Shown one piece after another: positions 37,886 through 47,643 of a stretch of DNA of 64,000 bases (its first letter is position 1; each line of letters opens with the position of its first letter). Location of the stretch: contig JAPDQB010000003.1 in assembly GCA_034506175.1 (NCBI GenBank), forward strand, positions 62,001-126,000, in the 5' to 3' direction. A program made the translations under genes and the position numbers. Source of the stretch: a candidate division KSB1 bacterium (GTDB taxonomy: Bacteria > Zhuqueibacterota > Zhuqueibacteria > Zhuqueibacterales > Zhuqueibacteraceae). A model generated the notes under the pieces. That model made no database searches, had not been told where the DNA came from, and was given only the letters and a program-made list of their open reading frames with translations.

Positions 37886-37914
37886 TTGCAAAAATCACGT
37901 TATGCAGGTATATG
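37886..37914 (+). promoter_or_regulatory. Sigma70-type promoter of the outer-membrane protein gene
   Basis: TTGCAA (37886-37891), a 17-base spacer, TATATG (37909-37914), about 94 bases before the start codon at 38008. Confidence 0.55.
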
Positions 37915-38007
37915 AACAATTAGTATCTAGTTAAAGCGGGCTGGCCGTATTTTAAATGTGGCCCGATCCGGCAATTTATCACTTGCAGTTACTGAAGGTT
38001 GATCATC

Positions 38008-39288
38008 ATGCGCAGACAGGCACATCCCCAAGTCGTTCTCGCTTTGCTGCTGGTATTGCTTTTGGGCAGCAGCCAAGTGGCATCGTCGCAAGCGCTGTTT
38101 CCCGTTGGCGGCCGGGGCTTGTCGAGCCTCAATGCCGCCTGGGTGCAGGATCGCGGCCAATTTTCCATTCAATTAACCGGTGCCAGCTTTTATAAAACCG
38201 CACCCAAAAGGCAAGCCACCAGCCGGACGCCGGAATTCATCACGTTCTGGGATTTGCAAAGCGGCTTGGCGGCGAATTACTCAGTGAGCCGGCGCCTGGA
38301 GCTGTCGTTGAAGCAAACGATCTATCAGGACACCCACCACGATGGCAGGGGCGCCAATCTGCCGGACGATCTTTTTTTAACGGCGAAGTTCGGCTCTTAC
38401 GGCGGCTTGCGCAGCCGGGTGAAAGTCGGCTTTATGACCGCCGCGCGTTTTCCGCTTGCCAAGCAGCACAACGTCATCCTCGAGCCATACAGCGCCGGCA
38501 GCGTCGAACTGGGCTTGCTGGGCCTGCTCTCGTACAGCAAGGATGTTTTGCTGCCGGAAAATGCATTCAACCTGCATCTCAATCTCGGCTTCTGGCATTA
38601 CAACGATACCGGCAAATATCTCATCGGCGCCGAGGCCGACACCTTCGCAGTGTTGAGTCCGAGTCGCGCATTTTTGTGGGGCGCCGGGTTTGCCATTCCC
38701 TCGCACGAGTTTGATTTCACCGCCGAAGTGTTTGGTCGCAATTTCATGGTGCGGCCGCCGGAAACCGCCTACAGCCGCGAGGATTTTGCCTATTTCTCGC
38801 CGGGCGTCATGTATCATCCGGCATACTGGGCCACGCTCAACGTCAATCTCGATTTCCGGCTGACCACTGACAAGGAAATGACGCGCTTCCTGCCGGGTTT
38901 GCGCAATCAGGTTAATCCGGATCTGCCGAGCTATCCGAGTTGGCGTCTGCGGTTTGGTGCGCGCTTCGCGTTGAACCGGCCGGCCCCGCCGCCGGGGCAA
39001 AAGCCGCTGTTTGTCAGTGCCAACGGCCGCTTGACCACGGCGCACAAGGCGCTGGAAAAACAACTCAGCGAAGAGCGCAAGAAAACCGAAACCGCGGAGG
39101 AGGAGTTGTCCAAAATCCGCGACGACCGCAAGCGCATGGAAGCCATGCTCTCGCGCCTGCGCAGCTTGCTGGTATACGGCAAAAACACGGCAGGCGCCGA
39201 TTCCACCGCGACGGCGAACGGCGAGGCGGCCAAAGTCGCCCCCAAGCCGGATGATAAAAAACCGGAGAATGAACTGCCGCAGCAGTAA
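38008..39288 (+). CDS. Outer-membrane-like protein with C-terminal coiled coil, unknown
   Basis: 426 residues from the ATG at 38008 (GAAGG nine bases upstream). A signal peptide (VVLALLLVLLLGSSQVASSQA) is followed by a beta-rich region with repeated aromatic-Gly patterns (LFPVGGRGLSSLNAAWVQ, VKVGFMTAARFPLAKQH, LHLNLGFWHYNDTGKYL), suggesting a barrel of ~320 residues. The last ~90 residues are a charged coiled coil (EKQLSEERKKTETAEEELSK, RKRMEAMLSRLRSLLVYGK) with a disordered end. Related to uncharacterised FCB proteins by impression only. GACCGGTC sites upstream suggest regulation. Confidence 0.65.
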   Translation: MRRQAHPQVVLALLLVLLLGSSQVASSQALFPVGGRGLSSLNAAWVQDRGQFSIQLTGASFYKTAPKRQATSRTPEFITFWDLQSGLAANYSVSRRLELSLKQTIYQDTHHDGRGANLPDDLFLTAKFGSYGGLRSRVKVGFMTAARFPLAKQHNVILEPYSAGSVELGLLGLLSYSKDVLLPENAFNLHLNLGFWHYNDTGKYLIGAEADTFAVLSPSRAFLWGAGFAIPSHEFDFTAEVFGRNFMVRPPETAYSREDFAYFSPGVMYHPAYWATLNVNLDFRLTTDKEMTRFLPGLRNQVNPDLPSYPSWRLRFGARFALNRPAPPPGQKPLFVSANGRLTTAHKALEKQLSEERKKTETAEEELSKIRDDRKRMEAMLSRLRSLLVYGKNTAGADSTATANGEAAKVAPKPDDKKPENELPQQ

Positions 39289-40008
39289 TTCTACGAATAT
39301 AAAGATGATTGCTAAATTTCTGGTTTTGTCACAAGGCCTTTTTAAAACGAGAATCGGAGCGGATAAAAAAGAATGGCGGAAACACCCAACGCGGACAAGC
39401 CGTAACCAAAAAGATTTACTCGCTCACAGAAATGGAACTCTCACCGAAGTGATTTTTTTTCTGTGAGCGTTCCAATTCTGTGAGCCAAAAGTCTTTGCTT
39501 TTTTTGCACACATTTTACTTGTTGGAGACTAATGAGTTTTGGTGATCAAAATCGGCAATCTTTCCCGGATGTCGTTGCGAGCGCTTCTCGGCGCAGCAAT
39601 CTCCTCATGCGCAAAGAATTGCTTCGTCGCTTCGCTCCCCACAACAGCCTCTGGCACCGGGCAGGCAGATTACTTCGCTCGCAATGACCACTGTTCTGCC
39701 CGGGAGAATGATCCTAGGACCATGTACCACTCGCAATGACGTAACGCAGGCTTCCAGCCTGCAAACGAAGGCAAGCGGAAAGCTTGCGCTGCAAAAAACT
39801 TCGCGGTCGTGCCTGCCCTGCCGCAGGCCAGGGATAGTTTTTCCAGAGTCATATTACCGAACTTGCATGTCAAAACTCATGAGATCGCGAACGAGGGTCA
39901 CGTTGCCTGGCGAACAAAGTTCGCGCGTGATAGGTTCGTAAAATTCTAAATTTATCTTCAGCACCTCATCCTCTGCGAATTGAGTTCACATCTGCATTTG
40001 ATTCTTTA
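39289..40008. other. Non-coding, repeat-like region
   Basis: About 720 bases without a convincing gene. 39570-39740 resembles a dispersed non-coding repeat (GTTGCGAGCG..., ATTGCTTCGTCGCTTCGCTCC, TCGCAATGACC). ATTGCTTCGTCGC also occurs in the inverted repeat at 58260-58309. 39740-39850 carries another GCAGGCTTCCAGCCTGC-type inverted repeat. Short open frames here have no ribosome sites. Confidence 0.5.
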
Positions 40009-40155
40009 ATGACCACGCCTTTTTCTCCTGCATTTGTCTGCAGAAATACCAATGAGTTGGGGTTGCCATTTATTCTCTTTTATAAAGATAAAACGGCACA
40101 GGATTTGTCTTATATTATCATGCAATTTTACTCTATCAAAACGAGTGGGTGGGTC

Positions 40156-40605
40156 ATGTTTTACGAAGTAGGAATTCTTTTTAGGGTACACGACTTGATC
40201 CAAAGCGAATCGAATCATCGCGCCGCGGCGTGGAAAGTTTTTATGCGAATTTTCGATCCGCAAAAACTTGCCAACAGCACACTCTACGAAGGAGAAATCA
40301 ACGAGGCGCTGATGGATCAAGAAAAAATTTTTTGCATTGCGATTCAGACGTTCGATCCGCAAGTCATCACCGCCGTGAAGGCCGCTTTGCTTCACAGCCA
40401 CGAGAGCGGACTGATGCCGCCAGAGCATCGCTTCGTCGAAGGCGAGGTCACCTTGCGATTTGCGTTGCATCTTCGCGCGCAAATCGACCAAGGCGGGCGG
40501 TTTCATTCTTGGGACAAGACGTATGTCCGGCAAGATCAGATGTTGTGTCACGAAACCGGATGGGGATTTGGGGAAACTGTACACTCAACGTGCACGGCAA
40601 TATGA
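40156..40605 (+). CDS. Hypothetical protein, orphan
   Basis: About 149 residues from the ATG at 40156 (MFYEVGILFRVHDLIQSESN); the frame is open upstream to 40009, so up to 198 residues are possible. Codons look coding: clear third-position preference and a balanced mix of helix-forming residues (HRAAAWKVFMRIFDPQK, VITAVKAALLHSHESGL). The last ~20 residues (CHETGWGFGETVHSTCTAI) differ in style and may be read-through after truncation. No family recognised. It is isolated between repeat-rich DNA and a transposase relic. The opposite strand is also open but lacks these features. Confidence 0.45.
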   Translation: MFYEVGILFRVHDLIQSESNHRAAAWKVFMRIFDPQKLANSTLYEGEINEALMDQEKIFCIAIQTFDPQVITAVKAALLHSHESGLMPPEHRFVEGEVTLRFALHLRAQIDQGGRFHSWDKTYVRQDQMLCHETGWGFGETVHSTCTAI

Positions 40606-41025
40606 ATGAGTTTCACCGAAATCAACCCAGCCACATGAACGACCGTGGTCAGATGAATCTCCTGCAGAGTTGGTATTTGCCGGGCAGTGGGCCTGACTAC
40701 GGGGGGAAGGCAGGCCCGCTTCCCTGATCTCTCAGTGGTCCAATACGTCGTTTTCATTGTGATCAGTTTATCGGTGAAGAAGATTTTACTTGGGAAATAA
40801 AATACCGGGGGCGGGGTTTTAATAAAGCGGGGATAAAACATCTTCGGACAGCCGGTCCGGTTGTGGGGGCATCAAATGATTTGCGAGGGGATGACCGGAT
40901 CGGCTGTTGGGGAATTTGTGAGCAAAATGATATCCACTTTAATTCTCTTGCCATTTGGTAATACAATCAACTTCGATGCGTTTCAAGCCCACCGATGATG
41001 ATCTGCTGCTTATCCCTATTCCCGC
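40606..41025. other. Non-coding stretch
   Basis: About 420 bases between the orphan gene and the transposase relic. I see no gene, promoter or strong repeat in it; short GC-rich inverted segments near 40680-40730 are the only structure. Confidence 0.4.
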
Positions 41026-41791
41026 ATGTTCCTGAGAAGAATATGCATCAATAAAGATGGTAAGGCGCATCACGACTGGGCGCTTGTTCAATCGTATCGG
41101 ACCGCGCGCCGCCCACGACAACGCACGGTGGCTTGTCTTGGTGAAATGCAGGAAACTGGCCGTCTCGGTGTACAACAGGCCGCTCAGCACCATCCTGGTC
41201 ATCAGACTTCTTTGTTGGACGACGTCATTCCTGAAGGGGTTGAGGTCAACATCAACGGGGTGCACACCGAACGTCCGCGCCGGTTTTGGATCAGCCCTGG
41301 AGTTGCTCAAGAACCTCCATCTTGCTTGATCGGTTCTTCAAGGAGACGTTGAGACGCTGGCCAGCACCCACACGACAATTTCCTGGGCGCAGGTGGCTTC
41401 GATTTTGGTCGTGGCGCGTTTCTGTGAACCCACGAGCGAACTGCATATCGCGGAGCATTTTTACAGCGATACCGACTTGGCCGAGCTTCTTGGCATACCG
41501 GCTTACGAGATGTATGACAATCGGCTCTGTCGCGCCCTGGATAAATTGCTTTTGCAAAAGGATCGTCTGCAACAACATTTGAAAGAACGCTTTGGCGAGC
41601 CGTTCCCGATTTGCTACGATATTATTTTGTACGATGTCACCTCAACCTACTTTGAAGGCGAAGCCGCCAGCAATCCTCAGGCCCAACACGGTTACTCCCG
41701 CGACCATCGCCCCGATTGCAAACAAGTTCTCATCGCAAGGCTAATCCATTGGTTTCATCTATCAGTTGAGGCAACTGTTTTAAAGAATTAA
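41026..41791 (+). pseudogene. Frameshifted, truncated IS1634-type transposase
   Basis: Three frames together spell one protein: MFLRRICINKDGKAHHDWALV then LGEMQETGRLG (first frame), ELLKNLHL...DRFFKETL (second), then ASILVVARFCEPTSELHIAEH, DLAELLGIPAYEMYDNRL, YDVTSTYFEGEAASNPQ (the DDE aspartate region) and YSRDHRPDCKQVLIA (third). The match breaks off after QVLIA, so the C-terminal half with the remaining catalytic residues is missing. No terminal inverted repeats were found. Dead element. Confidence 0.75.
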
Positions 41792-41797
41792 AAAGAA

Positions 41798-43081
41798 TTA
41801 ATCTGATACGGATTGATAAACCATCACGGCAAACTTATCGATTAAATCCACAGCGCCATAAGGATACAGTTGCGTCATGACAATAGCAAACATCTGCTCT
41901 TTCGGATCGACAATAAATCGCGTATTCCAAAAGCCGCTCCAGCCATAGGTGCCAATTGAGCCAAGCTCGCCGCCTTCACTGAGCGATCTTCTGATTCCGA
42001 ACCCCAGCCCAAAACCCATGAAAGGATTCAGGCCGGCCGTAAAATCTGCCGTCATCAGTTCGACGGATTTTCGGCTCAATATCCGCACGCCTTCCAGCTC
42101 GCCGCCGTTCAGCAGCATTTGCGCAAAACGGGCGTAATCCGAAATCGTCGCGCACAAACCCGCGCCGCCGGAGTAAAATTTCTGCGGCCCGCTGTAGGGA
42201 TAAGCCGGCGAAAACTCCAGGTTTCCTTCTGCACTCACATCAGGCAACTTCGACAACCCCTTTTCACGAGAGTATTGATAAGCCGTGGCCAGGCGCGAGA
42301 CTTTGTTTTCGGGAAGAAAAAAATGCGTGTCATGCATTTTTAACGGCGCGAAAATCCGCTCTTTGAAAAAATCATCAAGCGATTTGCCAGACACCACTTC
42401 CACGAGATAGCCTAACACGTCAACAGAAAGTCCGTATTCATATTTGTCGCCCGGATGAAACAACAGCGGCTGCTTGGCCAGGCGCTTCATGTTTTCGGCG
42501 AGCGTCTCGTTGTGCAATCCGAGACCGTGCGCGATGCCGGCTTTTTTATAAGGCCCGCCCAACTTATCGTTCCAATGATAGGTCAAGCCCGAGGTATGTG
42601 TGAGCAGATGGCGAATGGTGATTGGTCGTTTCGCCGGCACGAGCGAATCAGCCTGCGTCTGGCCGTTCGTCGCCCGCTCGGGGTTGAGCACCATCATGTC
42701 TTTAAACTCGGGAAGATATTTGGAAACCGGGTCGTTGAGCATAAAACGGCCTTCTTCATAAAGGATCATGACCGCGACGCTCGTCACCGGTTTCGTCATG
42801 GAAGCAATGCGGAAAATTGTATTGTTGCGCATCGGCGTTTTGGCTTCGACATCCTGCATGCCCAGGCTTTTGAAATAAGCCGCTTTGCCTTTGCGCACCA
42901 CCAGTGCCACGGCACCGGCGATTTGCTTTTTCTCGACATATTCATTGAGAACGGCGTCCAATCGCTTCAACCGCTGGCTGGAAAGCCCGACGGTTTCAGG
43001 CGAGGCCACCGGCAGTCCTTGTGCGAAGACGATCGTGATGATGCAGAATTGAACGATCAACACCCGAAAAAAGGATTTCAT
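41798..43081 (-). CDS. Serine hydrolase, beta-lactamase (class C-like) family
   Basis: 427 residues with a signal peptide (FFRVLIVQFCIITIVFAQG). The SxxK motif is in FRIASMTKPVTSVAV, the Tyr motif region in YEYGLSVDVLGYLVEVV, and late glycines in TYGWSGFWNTRFIVDP stand in for the KTG motif. ITIRHLLTHTSGLTYHW is a family hallmark. Members hydrolyse esters, D-amino peptides or beta-lactams; this looks like an esterase/peptidase rather than a resistance enzyme. It lies at the 3' end of the minus-strand sugar cluster, after a hairpin repeat. Confidence 0.9.
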   Translation of the reverse strand: MKSFFRVLIVQFCIITIVFAQGLPVASPETVGLSSQRLKRLDAVLNEYVEKKQIAGAVALVVRKGKAAYFKSLGMQDVEAKTPMRNNTIFRIASMTKPVTSVAVMILYEEGRFMLNDPVSKYLPEFKDMMVLNPERATNGQTQADSLVPAKRPITIRHLLTHTSGLTYHWNDKLGGPYKKAGIAHGLGLHNETLAENMKRLAKQPLLFHPGDKYEYGLSVDVLGYLVEVVSGKSLDDFFKERIFAPLKMHDTHFFLPENKVSRLATAYQYSREKGLSKLPDVSAEGNLEFSPAYPYSGPQKFYSGGAGLCATISDYARFAQMLLNGGELEGVRILSRKSVELMTADFTAGLNPFMGFGLGFGIRRSLSEGGELGSIGTYGWSGFWNTRFIVDPKEQMFAIVMTQLYPYGAVDLIDKFAVMVYQSVSD

Positions 43082-43146
43082 GTTGTGCTCCCTTTGGTTT
43101 TTAATTAAAATGTTTTGTTGCGAGGCTCAAATAATCAGAAAATTTT

Positions 43147-43201
43147 CCCAACGCCTTGAAACAACGCCACGGCGAGGGGTTTCGCCGTGGCGTTGTTTCC
43201 A

Positions 43202-43210
<9 letters not shown>
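43147..43210. repeat. Hairpin repeat family, copy A
   Basis: CCCAAC...GTTGGG ends enclose GAAACAACGCCACGGCGA paired perfectly with its reverse complement around a short GGGGT loop, then ATTTTTTATT. It overlaps the stop codon of the 43202 gene. Related copies are at 44230 and 56322. It could also terminate transcription. Confidence 0.7.
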
Positions 43211-44203
<993 letters not shown>

Positions 44204-44229
44204 ACGGATACCGTTCTTTATTAAAGTTT

Positions 44230-44302
44230 CCCAGCGTCTTGAAACAACATAACAGATAAAAAAAACTGTTTTTCATCAGTTGCGGTGTTTCAAGCCGTTG
44301 GG
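44230..44302. repeat. Hairpin repeat family, copy B
   Basis: CCCAGCGTCTTGAAACA and TGTTTCAAGCCGTTGGG form the ends; the middle is AT-rich and pairs as AACAGATAAAAAA/TTTTTCATCAGTT in part. Same outer arms as copies A and C with a different loop. Confidence 0.6.
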
Positions 44303-44318
44303 TGAATTTAGCCTTTCA

Positions 44319-45254
44319 TCACTTCGGCAGAACCCTCAGGCCCTTCACGCCCTTCAAATCCAACCGAAAAAGGCCGCCGGGCGTGGTTTTTTCCTCGCCC
44401 AAGGCGCCGGTGATATAAAGTTGATCCATCTTCGTGCCGCCAAATGCCACGTTGCTCGTCGTGAGGTTGCCACCCGGATAACGGCGCAAGAGCTTGCCCG
44501 CCGGACTCAACACTTGCACCTGTTGCATGCCGTAATGCGCCACGTAAAGATTTCCGTCCTCATCGAGACACAAGCCATCGGGCTGATTGTCGATCTGATC
44601 GCCGGTTTTGGTGGGCAAATTCGCGAAAAGTTTTCTTTTTCCGACTTTGCCCGGCGCGAGCACGGGGTAGACGAAAATGCGATTGTGGTTGCTCTCCGCC
44701 ACCAGCAGCGATTTGCCATCGGGACGCAGCACGATGCCGTTGGGGAAGGCCAAGCCTTGCGCGACGAGATGGGTCCTGCCTTTGGCGTCGACATAGTGAA
44801 CGGTGCCGATGGGATTGTCGGCATTGGAACCGCCCGGATCCGTGAAGTAAAAACCGCCATGTTTAGAATCCAGCGTCAAATCGTTCGGCGCGCGCAAGGG
44901 CTTGCCATCACATTCCGATGAAGCTTTATCGAGAATTTTTCCGTCCTTGTCAAGGCGCAAAATCGCGCGCTGGCTGCCGTCGCAAACGAGATGCGTGCCG
45001 TCGGCCAAAATCTTGTGGCCGTTAGGCGCCCCGGTTTTGGCCCAAATTTTTGCCTGGCCGCTGGGCGTGACTTGATAGATCTCGCCATTCTGCGTGTCGG
45101 AGATGTACGCGTTGCCGCTGTGATCGAAGACGATACCCTCGCAATAACCGGGCACTTCAACGATCTTGGTGAGCGAGACGCTGCCCTCTTTGGGGAGATC
45201 CATTGCCATGAAAACGACAACGCAGGGAAGCAAAACGAACAAGTAATTTTTCAT
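44319..45254 (-). CDS. SMP-30/gluconolactonase/LRE-like beta-propeller protein
   Basis: 311 residues with an N-terminal hydrophobic signal (YLFVLLPCVVVFMAM), so it is probably exported. Six-bladed propeller phrases: VPGYCEGIVFDHSGNAYISD, APNDLTLDSKHGGFYFTDPG, GLAFPNGIVLRPDGKSLLVA and PDGLCLDEDGNLYVAHYG. The conserved acidic and Asn residues that bind the divalent metal in gluconolactonases (E in YCEG, N in APND, D in QPDG) are visible. Likely a sugar lactonase acting with the adjacent Gfo/Idh dehydrogenase. Substrate unknown. Confidence 0.88.
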   Translation of the reverse strand: MKNYLFVLLPCVVVFMAMDLPKEGSVSLTKIVEVPGYCEGIVFDHSGNAYISDTQNGEIYQVTPSGQAKIWAKTGAPNGHKILADGTHLVCDGSQRAILRLDKDGKILDKASSECDGKPLRAPNDLTLDSKHGGFYFTDPGGSNADNPIGTVHYVDAKGRTHLVAQGLAFPNGIVLRPDGKSLLVAESNHNRIFVYPVLAPGKVGKRKLFANLPTKTGDQIDNQPDGLCLDEDGNLYVAHYGMQQVQVLSPAGKLLRRYPGGNLTTSNVAFGGTKMDQLYITGALGEEKTTPGGLFRLDLKGVKGLRVLPK

Positions 45255-45320
45255 TACGTGGATGCTCCTTTGGATTCAGTTTGAGATGCGCGACTTGAAA
45301 GTTGCGTTGCGAATTACGAA

Positions 45321-46176
45321 TTAAAATGACAAGCGAACGCCCAGACTCACGCTTCTGGGGTTGAGAAACGTCTGGTTGTTTTTATCCGGCATGTCGATGT
45401 AAGCCTTGTCTTTCAAAACCTGCTGCACGAACGCTGCCCGCAAAACTCAATCGTTGCGACGGGCGGTAACGGACGAGAAAATCCGCGAGGTAGCGATCAG
45501 CCGGCGGATTTTTGGTGACGAGCTGCACGAGACCGGAACGCACATTCCCGTACTCGGCATTGAAGCCGCCGGTCTGCACTTGCATTTGCTCGAGCGCGGT
45601 AAAGCTCAACCCGGTGATTGGCGCGTGGGTGCGTCCTTCGCGCAGATTGAGCCCATCGACCAAAAACGAGACGGTGTTGAGGTTGCCGCCACGTATCGTC
45701 AAATCCGGTTCGACGCCGGGTTGCAGACGAATGGCCTCTTCGATGGTTGTGAGCGGCAGGCTTTTCAAATCTTCGGCATCCACGTCAGCCAGGCTTGACG
45801 AAACTTCGGGATTGATAGTGTGGCGCTTCGCAACGACGGTCACGGCTTCGCCTTCCAAGGTTTCTTCTTGCAATTTAAAATTAATCATCGTGGTGAGGTT
45901 GGGCCGTACTCTCACGTCTTCAGCGGTGGTTCTGATAAAACCGACAAAGGTCGCTCGCACTTGATAGCTGCCCGCCGGCACATTGGCAATCAGGTAAAAT
46001 CCGTTTGCATCCGTGGTCGCGCCAAGATGCGATCCGACCAGGACGATGTTGGCGCCGGGAAGAGGCGCGCCTTGATCCGCGGTTTGCACCCGCCCGGCAA
46101 TAGCGCCGGTTTGTGGTGCAGCGGTTGTCGCAGCGCCGAAAAGACAGATCAGGAAAAATTTCCCGACTGATTTCAT
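45321..46176 (-). pseudogene. TonB-dependent receptor gene with the barrel deleted
   Basis: From the ATG at 46176: signal peptide (KFFLICLFGAATTAAPQ), carboxypeptidase-like regulatory domain (GRVQTADQGAPLPGANIVLV) and plug domain (LTTIEEAIRLQPGVEPDLTIRGG, TGGFNAEYGNVRSG), then SQRLSFAGSVRAAGF and a stop at 45382. A frame shifted by one reads VLKDKAYIDMPDKNNQTFLN then PRSVSLGVRLSF and stops at 45321, which is the standard last strand of such receptors ending in Phe. So about 600 residues of barrel have been removed and the ends joined out of frame. The remnant cannot form a receptor. Confidence 0.75.
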
Positions 46177-46257
46177 AGTGACTCTGTATTTTTGGGTGAA
46201 AATTTTCTTGCAAAAACCGGCTTCATATCCGCATTGCATGCAAAGGCCATTTTTTGA

Positions 46258-47598
46258 TCAGCGCCGCAGCTTGTCCAGCAACACTGCGCCCAGAATGACC
46301 AAACCCAAGACCACCTTCTGGGCGTAGCTTTCCACGCCGGTCAAGTTCATGCCGTTTTGGATGACGCCGATCAGCAACGCGCCGATCAGCGTTCCGAAAA
46401 TCTTGCCTTCGCCGCCGGAGAGGCTGGCGCCGCCAACCACCACCGCAGCGATCACATACAACTCGTAAAGCAGTCCGTAGGTCGGCGCGCCGCTTTTAAG
46501 CTGCGAAGCCAGGATGATGCCTCCCAATCCCGCCATCAAACCGGATACGGTGTACACGAACAACAAAATCCATTGAACGCGAACGCCAGCAAGGCGCGCG
46601 GCTTCCGCATTGCCGCCGACCGCGTAGATATGCCGTCCTAAAGCGGTTTGTGACATCAGGAAGTGGGCCGCAAGATAAAGAAGCAGCATCAATACCACGG
46701 CATTCGGAATGGAAAAAATATCCGCGCCTCGGCCCAACCAGGCAAAGGCGTTGGGAATATCGTAAATCGATTCGCCGCGGGCAATGATGTATGCCAGACC
46801 GCTGGCGACGAGCATCCAGCCGAGCGTTGCGATAAAAGGCGGAATGCTGAAGCGGGTAATCATCACGCCGGACATCATGCCCATCAAGCCGCAGACAAGA
46901 ATGGCGACGGCGCAAGCGCCGAGCATCGCCCAAGTGCCGGCCTGCGCGCCGCCCAGCTGCACGATGAGGCTCGCCGCCACCACCGCGGCGAGCGCGACCA
47001 CGCTGCCGACGGACAAGTCGATCCCGCCGGTGATGATCACCATCGTCATGCCGATGGCAATGATCGCAATCACGGCGATTTGATTGACGACGTTGATCAG
47101 ATTTTCATGCAACAAAAAAGTCGGCCATTGATAGCTGCCGGCGATCACTACGTTTGCCGCCGACAACGCCGCAAAACCGGATTTGATATTGTCGATCGTA
47201 TACAGGCGATCTTTGGTGGCGGCAATCGCGTCAACTTTCACGCCGGAATCGGCCAGAGCTTGGAATGATTGACGCACGGCCGCGGGATCGCCCGTCACCA
47301 CCGCAACAATGTTGAAGCCGGCCGCTTGCAGACGCGAGCGGACACCTTCGGCAAATTCAAAGTCTTGCGGCGTGGCCTTGGCAACCACGAGAATGTTGGA
47401 TTTCGGCGCCAAAGCACTTGAAATATTTTCGGCAACGAGGGCTGCCGCCGCTTCGCCCTCGGGATGCTGCTCTTGCAGCGTTGCCCAGGAAAAATACAAG
47501 CACAGCACGACGAGCACGCCCAGCATGCCATAATCGGAAAAAAATCTCGCCACAAATGCTTTTGAGAGCGTCATTTTGTATTTGGCGTCATTCAACAT
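46258..47598 (-). CDS. Ribose/sugar ABC transporter permease (RbsC-like) with inserted domain
   Basis: 446 residues, inner membrane. The RbsC core is clear from ~160 on: IAIGMTMVIITGGIDLSVGS, GVMITRFSIPPFIATLGWML, ALGRHIYAVGGNAEAARLAG and GGASLSGGEGKIFGTLIGAL. Unusually, about 110 residues lie between the first helix and the rest (ALVAENISSALAPKSNILVV... to ...ATKDRLYTIDNI), probably outside the membrane and resembling part of a periplasmic binding fold. Ordinary RbsC has ~320 residues. Partner binding protein at 48415; no ATPase gene seen. The start codon sits in a hairpin (47592-47607); an internal ATG at 47571 is an alternative. Confidence 0.9.
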   Translation of the reverse strand: MLNDAKYKMTLSKAFVARFFSDYGMLGVLVVLCLYFSWATLQEQHPEGEAAAALVAENISSALAPKSNILVVAKATPQDFEFAEGVRSRLQAAGFNIVAVVTGDPAAVRQSFQALADSGVKVDAIAATKDRLYTIDNIKSGFAALSAANVVIAGSYQWPTFLLHENLINVVNQIAVIAIIAIGMTMVIITGGIDLSVGSVVALAAVVAASLIVQLGGAQAGTWAMLGACAVAILVCGLMGMMSGVMITRFSIPPFIATLGWMLVASGLAYIIARGESIYDIPNAFAWLGRGADIFSIPNAVVLMLLLYLAAHFLMSQTALGRHIYAVGGNAEAARLAGVRVQWILLFVYTVSGLMAGLGGIILASQLKSGAPTYGLLYELYVIAAVVVGGASLSGGEGKIFGTLIGALLIGVIQNGMNLTGVESYAQKVVLGLVILGAVLLDKLRR

Positions 47599-47607
47599 TC
47601 ATGTTGA
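47592..47607. repeat. REP-like hairpin left of the transposase gene
   Basis: TCAACAT TC ATGTTGA, a perfect 7-base inverted repeat that covers the permease start codon. Confidence 0.5.
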
Positions 47608-47643
47608 GCCGGAGTTTCCGCGCCAATGGTCTGCCATCGTGCA

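Larger units (their letters stand above)
37505..38007. other. Intergenic regulatory region between divergent genes
   Basis: About 500 bases between the GH57 gene (minus) and the outer-membrane protein gene (plus). It holds two GACCGGTC sites, a promoter and no credible ORF. The middle is AT-rich. Confidence 0.6.

Noticed and set aside
40006-40584. 192-codon minus-strand frame opposite the orphan ORF
   Set aside because: Composition rich in Arg/Phe/His; the plus-strand frame has a better codon pattern. Not fully excluded.
41026-41791. Active insertion sequence
   Set aside because: The transposase is frameshifted twice, lacks its C-terminal half and no terminal inverted repeats were found.
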